Source of the DNA: Ascaphus truei
Lineage: Eukaryota; Chordata; Amphibia; Anura; Ascaphidae
Assembly (NCBI GenBank): GCA_036426205.1
Contig: CM071568.1
Location: forward strand, 35,691,623 to 35,755,622
DNA length: 64,000 nucleotides
Direction: 5' to 3'
Made by a program: the position numbers and the translations under genes
Shown here: positions 54,000 to 63,185 of the stretch, piece by piece
How the letters are laid out: each line of letters starts with the position of its first letter
Position numbering within the stretch: position 1 is the first letter of the stretch
The notes under the pieces: model-generated
The model's input: the letters and a program-made list of their open reading frames with translations, nothing else
Told to the model about the DNA's origin: nothing
The model's database searches: none

Positions 54000-54610
54000 A
54001 GTGAGTGTAAATTCATTTTCCATTATATAAACTCATTGTTAATCATTTTCATGTAATAAATGTCAATTGGTAGCTCAAATTGAGCCAATTAGTACCATCA
54101 TGCCTATAAATAGTGGGTTGAGCAGTAAAGTAATTAGATTCCTGAAGAAGTCGTACCGACGAAACGCGTTGAATCAGAGTGCTTTCGTGACGCGAAGTCC
54201 TGGCAGCCGGGGATTCCTCTACATAGCCCTTCCGCCTTCCACTTCACCCAACCGGAAGTGATTAAGATGAGAGCCGAGATGCGGAAGTAAGCTTTACAGC
54301 GTGTGTACCAGCCAAACACCAACTGAGATGAGTCGGGATTTCGTACCACGAATAGATGTAATGTACAAAATGTGAGTGTACATCCATATGTGCTTTTAAT
54401 GTTCTATCTTTGAATATAACCATTGAGATATAATGCGCAATTAGTATTTCTTTATTTCTTTGGATATACATACAATGGATGGGAAGGATTCTAATACTAA
54501 AAGGGGATCCATGTGAGAAGTTCCTGATCCACTGCTCTAATCAGAGAGAGAGGCGTCTCTGTACTGCTTTATTAAGAAGGAGAAAAGTGTGAGCGCAATA
54601 TCTAACACTT
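54000..54610 (+). mobile_element. PLE pseudo-LTR, isolated
   Basis: Carries hammerhead motif (e) and ends in 'gaaaagtgtgagcgcaatat', comparable to the 'gagagagagcgc' end of PLE-B. No PLE coding sequence is attached. Confidence 0.55.
54137..54175 (+). ncRNA. Hammerhead ribozyme motif (e), canonical class, best preserved
   Basis: Stem I GAUUC (54137-54141) pairs perfectly with GAAUC (54171-54175). Core CUGAAGA (54142-54148) matches CUGANGA, extra A at 54149. Stem II GUCG (54150-54153) / CGAC (54157-54160) with loop UAC. GAAA (54161-54164). Stem III segment ACGCGU, then U170 before the cleavage site. Every conserved base is present. The only oddities are the extra A and the very short stem III. 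Confidence 0.8.
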
Positions 54611-54619
54611 ACCTATACC

Positions 54620-54964
54620 ATTCTGGTTGAAATTGTACCACACCATGCTGTCTTTTATTGTTTTTTTCATGACTCCGATGCGAATACTGGTGCTCCCCTG
54701 ACCATTTGAAGAATACCTTAACAGAGCAGGTTGAATACTGAAAGGTCATCACATCCTATGTGTGACCCAATCAGTATCCTTGCCTCAGGCTAACACTTTC
54801 TGACTGTTGCTACGGCCCACCCTTGGATACCTACAACTGTATCCAAGGTTGCAAAAAGCATACCGAGCCTTAGAGAAGGAATTAACCCATCCCCTGCCTG
54901 CACCTAACAGGTCTTACACTGGTAGGGCCCAGAAAAAGGCATAGCGCCGGAGGGCTATGCTACA
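54620..54964 (-). mobile_element. gypsy-3 LTR fragment (minus strand)
   Basis: On the minus strand the purine tract at 54985-54965 (CACCAGGGGGAGAATG) is followed by TGTAGCATAGCC, an LTR start like gypsy-1. AATAAA lies near 54660-54654 on the minus strand ('caataaaagac'). The outer end is uncertain because it runs into the PLE pseudo-LTR. Confidence 0.55.
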
Positions 54965-55448
54965 TTCTCCCCCTGGTGAAAATTCCAATGACCCCGCTTG
55001 GACTACAGTAGGTGTAACATCCCATACTGTACAACAACCGTTGAATTGGCCTAAATACAAAAGGCATTAACATCTGCATATATTAATACATTGCAATATA
55101 ACAGTACCATTCAATAACATGGGTACAAAGTTAATGGTATTGTTTTATACACACTCAGGTTCTATTACCCACCAATCTTTAATGGGAACAACGAAACCTC
55201 AAGGATTACCCCCAACATGGAGAATCCCTTTTAACTGTAATGCCTGGGGTCAGTTTCTTTACAATCCCACCCTCATGGTCAGATAATTGGACAAAATATA
55301 CCCTCTTAGGGGGCTTGTGCAAAGCATGATCCTCTGGAGCTAGAACATGGGCATATTAATACTCCTGATAGCATACTGTGCACCCACACCCAGGTATGAT
55401 GTGGAGCCTAGTGGTCACTAGTGTTGGAGAACTACAGTATATCCTGAC
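54965..55448 (-). pseudogene. gypsy-3 3' end of the coding region
   Basis: Minus strand gives 'APEDHALHKPPKRVYFVQLS' and 'GGIVKKLTPGITVKRDSP' with stops around. It lies directly before the polypurine tract, as the end of pol or an accessory frame would. Domain not recognised. Confidence 0.35.
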
Positions 55449-56215
55449 TGTTACACTTGTGCTGCCCGCAGACCATACCCGTCCCCTGCACTGAGGTGGG
55501 ACAAATAGAGACACGCACCAGCAGCGGAGAGAGAGTGTCCGGAGTGTGGTGGTAGCATAGCCAGCCAGCCAGAAAGTATAGGTGTTGTAAGATAGGTACT
55601 TGCCTGACTCGGTGTAGTGGGTTCTGAAGCTGAGGGTGGAGGAGAGGTCCGGGTGGTCATGGTACTAAAGCCGAGTCCGAGGGTCTTAGAGGTCAATGTA
55701 GAGAGATGGAATCTGGGGTCGAGAGCCAAAGAGAGTAGTCAGCCAAGCCTGGGTCAAACCTGAAGGGAGTAAAAAATGAAAGCACGGCACAGAAACCACA
55801 ACTGCTCGAGTTGCGACTATGCAGAGCATTGAGCCAAAGGAAGTACTGGGGTAATAAAGGTAGGTGGTCCAATAGAGGCAGAGGGCAGAGCAGGGGTGTG
55901 CCGTGGAGCACTCTGTGGTTGGATGGCATTATATTTGGTTTTCGGGAACAGCTGTGCCGGGGGGCGTGAGTGCGGATGCCGGGGGGTGTGGCTAAAGGCA
56001 GAGTGCAGTGAATAAATTATAAGTGGAGATGTGCGCTCTGTAAGGGTGAGTTGCATGTGTCCCGGTAAGATGGCGGCTGCCTGCATGTGTGCCGGAGGTG
56101 GGCGAGCGGCACCACAGTGCGGATACCGCCGAAGTTAAGATGCGGCAGTGACAGCGGACCCCACAGAAGGCAGAGAGGATCACTTCATGGCGGACGTGAC
56201 CCATGATTCCTAACA
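55449..56215 (-). mobile_element. Chromovirus (gypsy-4) 3' LTR, 767 bp
   Basis: Minus strand TGTTAGGAATC at 56215 to TAACA at 55449: perfect 5-bp inverted ends. It is preceded by the purine tract 'AAGGGGGGGTGC' and by chromodomain sequence. The small frames inside are not genes. Confidence 0.8.
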
Positions 56216-56640
56216 GCACCCCCCCTTGAGGACTGGCCTCAGGACGATCCTCCCAAGGCTTCCGCAGAAAATTCTTATGGAAACCGTTACAGAGTATCGG
56301 GGAATGGATGTCCTCATGAGATAGCCAGGAGCGTTCCTCGAGTCTGTAGCCCTTCTAGTGCACAAGGAACTGAACCTTTCCCCTGGAAAGACAGGAGTCC
56401 ACTATCGATTGAATTTCAAATTCCACATGCCCTTGGACCGTAACGGGATCTGGTCTATGGGTGTAGTCCGAGAAGTGGGAACTCTGCACAAAGGGTTTCA
56501 TCAGAGACACATGAAAGACATTGGGTATCTTCATAGCGGCGGGGAGCTGAAGGCGAAAAGCAACCGGATTAATTTGTTCCAGGATTACGAAGGGTCCCAG
56601 GAATTTGGGCACCAATTTTAAACAAGAGTTTCAGAGTTTG
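56216..56640 (-). pseudogene. gypsy-4 integrase C-terminus with chromodomain
   Basis: Minus strand: 'PKFLGPFVILEQINPVAFRL' is the GPF/Y module, 'IPNVFHVSLMKPF' the connecting motif, and 'EFEIQSIVDSCLSRGKVQFL' then 'VH*KGY..EERSW' the chromodomain. The aromatic-cage Trp codon before KGY is TAG (56357-56355). Chromodomains steer integration to histone marks. The element is cut at about 56640, so pol upstream is missing. Confidence 0.85.
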
Positions 56641-58505
56641 TGTAGCAACAATCGGTACTATGTTGTTAATGACAACCTTACAGTAAATATGGGTATCAGG
56701 AAAGACAAGCTCTTAAAGCTTTAAACCAAAATGGGGATCTAATAATCCGACAAGCAGATAATGGGGGGAGGAACGGTACTACACCATCGAGCAGATTATT
56801 TAAGAGAAGCGTACCGACTCTTAAATGATGGAGTATCGTACCGGAAATTGGATTTAGATCTGACCACCGTGTATTATAACCTATTGGAGAAACTTTTGAC
56901 TGATGCCAAATTAGCAGGCATACTCAGTTTAAAAGAATTCCAATTTGTTTATAATACTCATCCCCGTGTGCCTATACTATATCATATCCCAAAGATTTAT
57001 AAGACCTTAATCAACCCTCCAGGCTGCCCAATTGTGTCTGGGATTGATTCTATTACTGCTAATTTATCACGTTACATTGACACATTTTTGGCACCTACAG
57101 TATGACCTATGCACTTCCATCATATCTTAGAGACAGTATGCAAGTTTTAAATTTACTTAACAATATTATTTGGGAGGATACATTTTTTTTGGCTACATGG
57201 AATGTCAGCTCATTATACACATGCATACAACACAGATTGTGTATCAAGGCAGTACATCAACACAATTTTTTACATCAACACAATATCTTGTCAAGTGCAT
57301 AATTATATACTTCAATCTAACTGTCATCATCCAAGCGGTTACGCAATATACACTGGTGGCCGCCTTGATTCTAAAGCGGCCACCACGGCAAAGTGCGGGC
57401 AGACACAGCTGTCTCGCGGCTCTTTCCTGGCGTGTGCCGCCCGTCACAGTGGCGCCGGTCACACCGTGCCAGAGTTCCCCAGCATCCCCGAAGGCCCCGA
57501 ATGTTGATGGGGTAAGGGGAAGATGCGGAGCAGCCAGGGGGAGCAAGGGGGAGCAGCTGGGGATTGCGAGGTGAGCAGCCGGGGGTCGCGAGGCGCTACG
57601 AAGATGCGCACGTGGGGAGGGGAAGGCAGCTGGCGCGTGGCTGGCGCGCGGCCAAGTTCGGCACCCAGCCGAAAACAATTCCGGGCAAACGTTAGGATAA
57701 AGCTGGCCGCAGCAGTACCGTACGGCCAGTTTAGAAAAGTTAGATGGAATTGTTTCGGACATAACCACCTTCAATGTACAGTCTATACTTCTTCAGGAGC
57801 GCTTTCATGAGAAGAAGTATGATAAAGAAGACATTAAGGCCGCTGTAGAAAAATGAACTTTTAAATAATCATCCCAAAATGAAGTCTGCAAAAAGTGGTT
57901 TTAATTTCTCTTTTATTACAGATTACAATAGACAGGCATATTGTGAGGAAGGATCCCATTCTGGGTGATATCGTCCCAGAAAAACCAGCAGTCATCTTTA
58001 GGAGAGCGAATACATTAAAAAATAAACTTGCTCCAAGTGCATTACCTAGAGCAAAAAAGAGAGAGAAACAGATGGTTACCAACAATTAAAGTTTTTTTGG
58101 AGTGCACTGTATGTAAGGCCTATACATTTAGAGCTGTGGATAAATATGCCTTTGTTTCCAATCTTACACAGAAAAGATTTACTATTGACAAGCATATTAC
58201 CTGCAGGACAGATTATGTTATTTATTTAATGTGATGTCCTTGTGGATTACAATGTGTCAGAAAAAACAAAAGACACACATTGGAAAAATTCGGCATAAAG
58301 TTACCACACATCTCCTTTCTAATCATTTTCTAACAATCACCAAGGGCATTCAACGGGCCTCAAATTCAGTGGGATTGAGCATGTACTACCCCACTGGAGA
58401 GGAGGCGACAGAGAAAGGGAATTAACTAAACGTGAAACATTGGATTTTTATGTTAAAGACCTAAATCCGTCTGGAATAAATTTGGATATTGAGTTGGGTG
58501 TTTTT
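56641..58505 (+). pseudogene. PLE-D: Penelope-like element, split by MITE B
   Basis: RT part 56690-57300: 'GDLIIRQADNGGRNG', 'EFQFVYNTHPRVPILYHIPK', 'SIPANLS'-like region, and 'DTFFLATWNVSSLYTCIQH', where motif A has W-N in place of the usual C-D and so has lost the catalytic Asp. MITE B interrupts at 57351. After it come 'ERFHEKKYDKEDIKAAVEK', 'VPEKPAVIFRRANTLKNKLA', 'CRTDYVIYLM' and 'CPCGLQCVRKN', a GIY-YIG core whose YIG equivalent has decayed to CVR. A large part of RT (motifs B-C) is missing between 57300 and 57730. Frameshifts throughout. Confidence 0.85.
57351..57715. mobile_element. MITE B, CpG-rich, 365 bp, inside PLE-D
   Basis: TA on both sides (57349-57350, 57716-57717). Left end CACTGGTGGCCGCCTTGATT then CTAAAG; right end reversed CTGCTGCGGCCAGCTTTATC then CTAACG. 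It has the same length and layout as MITE A. The 176-aa minus-strand frame across it is a GC by-product. Confidence 0.7.
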
Positions 58506-58549
58506 CTGTAATTTTATCAGATTTTATTGTAGTTCCCCTTGAGAATTTA

Positions 58550-59040
58550 GGGCCTTATGCAGAGAGCTGCGCTATTGTAAATGTCGCCATTTATTGGAGA
58601 AATTTGCGTAGAAACCAGGAGAAAATGCCGGGTAACGGAAAACGCGCCATTTTTTTTTTCTATTTAAAAATCTCGCCGCGCGGCTGGTGAGAACCTACAT
58701 CTCGCCAGTTGTAAAAATATCCAAATTCAGAAAGGCGCGATCGCCATCTAGCGGCTGTTCGCGCCAATAAAATAGCGCGATTTTCAACAATTAGCTCCGC
58801 CAACAAAAGTTGGCAAGAAGCTGGAGCTCGCCGGCCATAGGAAAAAAAAAAAAAAATGTGCGATTTATTTCTAACACATTTCAGCAGCGCGCATCTCTCC
58901 ATTTCAACCTCGCAACACGCATTCATGGTATTAATTGCAGATTTCGCACATTTCTGCATATGGAGAATAAAACTCTCCATTAAAGCTACTTTTTATTACC
59001 CTCGCCAATTTTTAAAAGCGCTGCTCTCTGCATAGGGCCC
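58550..59040. mobile_element. Harbinger-type MITE, complete, 491 bp
   Basis: Inverted ends GGGCCTTATGCAGAGAGC and, reversed, GGGCCCTATGCAGAGAGC, with TTA on both sides (58547-58549 and 59041-59043). A 3-bp TTA duplication and GGGCC ends are the PIF/Harbinger pattern. It has no transposase. Fragments of the family are at about 11.5 and 21.3-21.6 kb. It lies just past the end of PLE-D. Confidence 0.85.
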
Positions 59041-59043
59041 TTA

Positions 59044-59574
59044 ATCCGTTATCCACTTGATGATTATTCTTTTCCTCGTTTTTTATGTTTTTTAACGTCT
59101 TTTATCTTTTATCCTTTTTTTTATCCTTTTGGACATATTGCGATTATTAGTAGATGAATATTATAACTAATATCTCTTTCTTTTGTCCTTTTATTACATG
59201 CTGCACGAGTATATCCATAATTGACGTACTATGTAGTTGATAGTAGGAGATAGTAGAATTTGCATAGACTCTTAGTTATGCTATCTGTGGGCAGCATAAC
59301 TTAAGGGTCTCATATATATTTGTAATGTTTTTATAAAGTATTATGTATTACCATTGTTTTACTATGTTTTTATTATATATTTTAAGTGTAATTTTTAATA
59401 TGATATTATTGATTACTAATAATAATTTAATTATACCTTGTTATAATGAACCACATACATTGTATTGATTACTATATATTTGTTGATGTACACATTCTAT
59501 ATTTATTGTTCTTTATTTGTATATATTATGTATTTGTTTGATATTATATAGAGTAGTATACATATTACAGTATT
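59044..59574. other. AT-rich, no gene
   Basis: Very AT-rich. It may be the 3' untranslated part of PLE-D displaced by the MITE, as PLE-B has a similar AT-rich tail. Confidence 0.4.
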
Positions 59575-59965
59575 AGAACACGAAGCAAATAGCGCACAGC
59601 CAGGGAGTCAGGTGTTAGATAAAAAGTAAATTCCATTTATTTCAGTGCATGACTGGTAAAATCATCACCCAGGGGGGGGGGGGAAACACACAGCCTCCTA
59701 CGCGTTTCGGACGGGTAGGTCCTTTATCAAGGAGTATGGGATGTTGAGCAAGTGGGTGCCTTATATACCTCTAACTTAATTAAAATAATTAGAGGCACTC
59801 GTGAGAAATCGTACTGCCCCTTGGTGCGCATGCGCATGACGTCACGCGAGGCGCCACCACAACAGGCACAGAAGCCAGAGGGTAGTCACGCCCCCCGCTC
59901 AGCCGCGCATGCTCGCCTCAGGGACAGGTTAACCAGACTGAAATGGTAAGCGTAAAACGAAAAAA
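59575..59965 (-). mobile_element. PLE pseudo-LTR with hammerhead (g)
   Basis: Begins 'gaacacgaagcaaatagcgc' and holds motif (g). At 59831-59850 'gcgcatgcgcatgacgtcac' overlaps an NRF1-like palindrome with a full CRE. Confidence 0.6.
59695..59734 (-). ncRNA. Hammerhead ribozyme motif (g), UUGANAA class
   Basis: Minus strand: stem I CUCC (59734-59731) pairs perfectly with GGAG (59698-59695). Core UUGAUAA (59730-59724), extra A, stem II GGAC (59722-59719) / GUCC (59712-59709), loop CUACCC, GAAA, ACGCGU, and A before the cleavage site. C3 and G8 are both changed. Confidence 0.7.
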
Positions 59966-60479
59966 TTGTGAGGCGCTACTAGTGAAGGTGGGGAATATGT
60001 AAATAAATAAATATATAATTGTGATAAATATAAAGTGCTCAATTGTGAATAGAAAATGGTAAACTTCGCTGCTCAACCCTCTTGGGAGAAGATCCAATTT
60101 CTCCCGTCTTGAATGGTAAGGAGAAGCTTGTGGGGTGCGCAGGTATCACCATACATATAGGGAAGAAAATATAAAATAGTGCAGTATATCTAAACAAATA
60201 CAGCAATTCAACCAGGAATCATGATTGGGGACTCACATTCTCCCAGTGGTAATACAGCATTGAATAGCAAATAGTGTGGTGAGAAGACTCAGCAATGTGC
60301 AGGGGGATCTTGCTTGTAAACACTCTCTGATGTCAGCAGGACAAACCCTCAACAGAATGAAAGAAAGACAACTCTAGTGCAACATTGTATGTTCACTGAT
60401 GATATATTCAAAAACAGCAATTGTTAATGCACTTACATGAGCAACAAGTGCTTAGACACGTAACAATTGATGCGCAGCA
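59966..60479. other. No gene seen; probably PLE untranslated sequence
   Basis: AT-rich with short duplicated phrases ('gggaagaaaatata'). Position between two pseudo-LTRs suggests PLE remnants. Confidence 0.35.
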
Positions 60480-60842
60480 TAGGTGTACAGCATCCACCCC
60501 TCTCCCGAGGTCGCGTCACTTCCGGTTTGGCCCGTCGCATCACTTCCAGTTTCATGATCGAACACAGAATGGATCCACATGGGTTCTGGGGCATTCGGGG
60601 CACACTTCTGAACTGCTGCTAGTTCACTCAACGCGTTTCGCTGGCGTGGCAGCTCTCTTTCGCGTCACTTCCGGTTCGGCCCGTCGCGTCACTTCCGGTT
60701 TCGTGATCGAACACAGAATGGATCCACACGGGTTCTGGGGCATTCAGGGCACACTTCTGAACTGCTGCTAGTTCACTCAATGCGTTTCGCTAGCGTGGCA
60801 GCTTCGTCAGGAGTCCGATCTGTAGCAAGAGCTGGAATTGTA
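60480..60842 (-). repeat. Tandemly duplicated PLE pseudo-LTR segment, about 145-bp unit
   Basis: 'cgtcacttccggtt', 'gatcgaacacagaatggatc' and 'gcacacttctgaactgctgc' occur twice (about 60500-60655 and 60660-60800). The first copy ends in a broken hammerhead with GAAA and stem II present but the core lost. The second carries the complete motif (h). Confidence 0.85.
60775..60814 (-). ncRNA. Hammerhead ribozyme motif (h), canonical class
   Basis: Minus strand: stem I ACUC (60814-60811) pairs with GAGU (60778-60775). Core CUGACGA (60810-60804), extra A, stem II GCU/AGC around GCCACGCU, GAAA (60788-60785), ACGCAU, and U before the cleavage site. Confidence 0.7.
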
Positions 60843-60844
60843 TA

Positions 60845-61440
60845 TTATAGGCTTATGTAACAGTTACAGACCAGATTAAAATGTGAGACAGCATGTAACA
60901 GTTACAGACCAGATTAAAATGTGAGACAGCCTTAGTTTTGAAAGAACTTAAACTGGTGGTGGATGTGAGAGTCTACGGTAGGCTGTTCCAGTTTTGGGGT
61001 GCACGGTAAGAGAATAAAGACTCTTTTTACATGTTTCCATAGTCTATAATTGGCATTAGCATCTGCTGTGCGATACGCTGTCAGACCAGCAGGCTTAGGG
61101 AGGATTTGTTCCTGTAAAGTACACCTAGTTTGGCATAGGTTTTGAATGTCAGGGTATTAATGTGCATTCCGAATGTTAAGTTGGAGTCAAACCATATGCC
61201 CAGGTATTTAAAACTAGTAAAAGGAGTTAGGGTGGTGTTAGCGTTGGTTCTGATCTGGAGCTCAGTCACTGGAAGCTTTAAAAATGTAGTCTTGGTTCCA
61301 AATACCATTGTTACAGTCTTGTCAGTGTTTAAAAACAGTTTGTTTTGGTAAATCCAGTTTTCGAGTCTCAAAAAGTCAGACTGAAGTATGTGTTGAAGGT
61401 CGAAGAGGCTATGGCTGTGAGCATATAGTTTAATTAGCCA
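60845..61440 (-). pseudogene. LINE-X ORF2 fragment, minus strand
   Basis: 61371-61081 reads 'WIYQNKLFLNTDKTVTMVFG' and 'TSFKYLGIWFDSNLTF', the RT palm/thumb border of CR1/L2-type LINEs. Lower coordinates continue into the C terminus with an internal deletion near 61018-61035. A 39-bp stretch ('taacagttacagaccagatt') is duplicated in tandem at 60854-60930. Confidence 0.8.
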
Positions 61441-61489
61441 GCATTAAAGAGAGATGCGCTATTTTCCCTAAACCAATAGGGATAATGTA

Positions 61490-61725
61490 GTGGATATATA
61501 ACGTGGAAGAAAGAAGTTCCGGCGCAACAGCAAGTGACAGACATCCAAGGTACTTCTGGGTTTGTAGAAAAAAACTTTATTGAAGCCTCACAGACACACG
61601 GCTACACCACGATCTCCCCCTCAACGTGTTTCACGCTATGGAACAGCGCTTCGTCTCGGAGTGGGGAGACGTGGATTGAGCATGTACATTTAAAGAAAAG
61701 CCTGTGAAAACGGACTAACATGTTA
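61490..61725 (-). mobile_element. PLE pseudo-LTR with decayed hammerhead (j)
   Basis: Minus strand around 61665-61615: '...CCGAGACGAAGCGCTGTTCC' then 'ATAGCGTGAAACACGTT'. Stem II CGCU/AGCG and GAAA are intact, but the core reads CGAGACGA, with an inserted or changed base. Likely inactive. Confidence 0.5.
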
Positions 61726-61926
61726 ACCCCTGGTATACATAACTTATTTCAGCTCACAGCATATATTTAATCTTAATCATTATAATCAGTACATCTTCAG
61801 ACATTTGTTAACACATAATTGTATTGCTGTCAATGTTAAAAATGCTGTGTTATAGTACAATATTATCAGGGGTATATAAAAAACAACCGTTGCAACATTA
61901 ACCAGAGTTCTGACATCTTTGACTAT

Positions 61927-61957
<31 letters not shown>

Positions 61958-62379
61958 CACAGTTTTAATCCCTTATAAGATAACTGTATCAGCTATATCT
62001 CAGTGTCATATTCATACAGCACATAGAGAATTAGTTAACTGATTCAAAATATGTTATGTCAAAGAATATCAGGGGGTGGGGTGAGGGTGGGAAGGGGGGG
62101 AGAAAAAGGGGGAGGGTGAAGGGAGGGGACAGGGGGCGGCAAGGGCAGAACAAAACATACATTAAAACTGTAAATCATTAGTAAATGTGATAAATTAATA
62201 AAACCAATTACATAATGATAAATAGTAAATAAAACAGATCCGCATAATGCACAGATGTCAAAGGAAACAACGCAGGTCCCATTCAACATTGAGTCCATTG
62301 GGTTGCAGTGTTTTTAACGTAAAGATCCAGTGTGCTTCTCGCTGGTGCAAGAGGATATGCAATGGATATATAACCACTC
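61726..62379. other. PLE-like untranslated region; G-rich tract
   Basis: TA microsatellite at 61927-61955 and a G-rich strand at 62070-62150 ('gggtggggtgagggtgggaa') like that at 33.40-33.44 kb in PLE-C. No coding sequence. Confidence 0.45.
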
Positions 62380-63185
62380 GTGGTTATGGTGCAAGTTTAT
62401 ATATAACCACTCGTTTGGTAGTGATTAGCCACTCCTGAGGAAGCCTTCATCAGCAACGGCAAAACGCGTAGAGCGTGGCTTACGGTGGTCCTGTGAGAGA
62501 GAGAGGAAGGCAGGTCTGAAGGAGCCTCTGATGTCAATGGAGAAGGAAGGTCACCTGACCGGAAGTGACGTACCAACATCCGACAGACACGGAAGAGCTT
62601 GATGGCGTGGGTCCTGTAGTGTGGAGCGGTGAGATCGTGACTTACCTGTACACCACCTCTTGTACCTATTCTGCCCATTACTCACCTCCTTATAGTAAGC
62701 CTCCATTTGTGAGCTGTATTTTGTTATATAAAGTGTTGTTTGGGATCTGCACTATGTTCTTGTTTCTTTCTGCCTGAGACTGCGGAATTTCTACAATACA
62801 CCATCTTGAATTACTACCATCACTGGTTGGAATACTGATCCTTTATATCTGCTCTATTGTGAGTAGGCATTTGTGGTTTTTTTTGGATGATTTTCTTTAC
62901 TGTGTAGCACTATTGCACTATGTAGATTGCTTTATTTTCATGGCTTCCTACATCGCTCCCCTGGGATTGGAGAGAAACGTGTATCGAGGCTTTTGGAACA
63001 GTCTGTTCTGAGGGTTGAGTGAAGTCGGTTTTGCTCTTTATTTTGCACATTTTTATCACTGATTTTGTGTTTGAGCATTGTATCCCAGACTCATTCACTT
63101 TTTATAACTATATTTTGGGATAATTGGTTTATTTACACCTTTTACTTACATTTTATATATATATTGTTTATATTTGAAACTTTGG
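62380..63185 (+). mobile_element. PLE-E 5' pseudo-LTR and leader
   Basis: Contains hammerhead motif (i) and leads into PLE-E RT. Two short duplicates of 'tatataaccactcgt' at 62368 and 62399. Confidence 0.5.
62432..62473 (+). ncRNA. Hammerhead ribozyme motif (i), G12 lost
   Basis: Core CUGAGGA (62435-62441) canonical, extra A, stem II GCC (62443-62445) / GGC (62458-62460), stem I CUC (62432-62434) / GAG (62471-62473). The GAAA block reads AAAA: G12, the general base of the ribozyme, is A (62461). Predicted inactive. Confidence 0.65.

Noticed and set aside
57244..57774. 176-aa minus-strand frame
   Set aside because: Spans MITE B and PLE-D sequence; open because of high GC.
61615..61665. Hammerhead motif (j) as an active ribozyme
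   Set aside because: The core does not fit CUGANGA or UUGANAA; kept only as a decayed relative.
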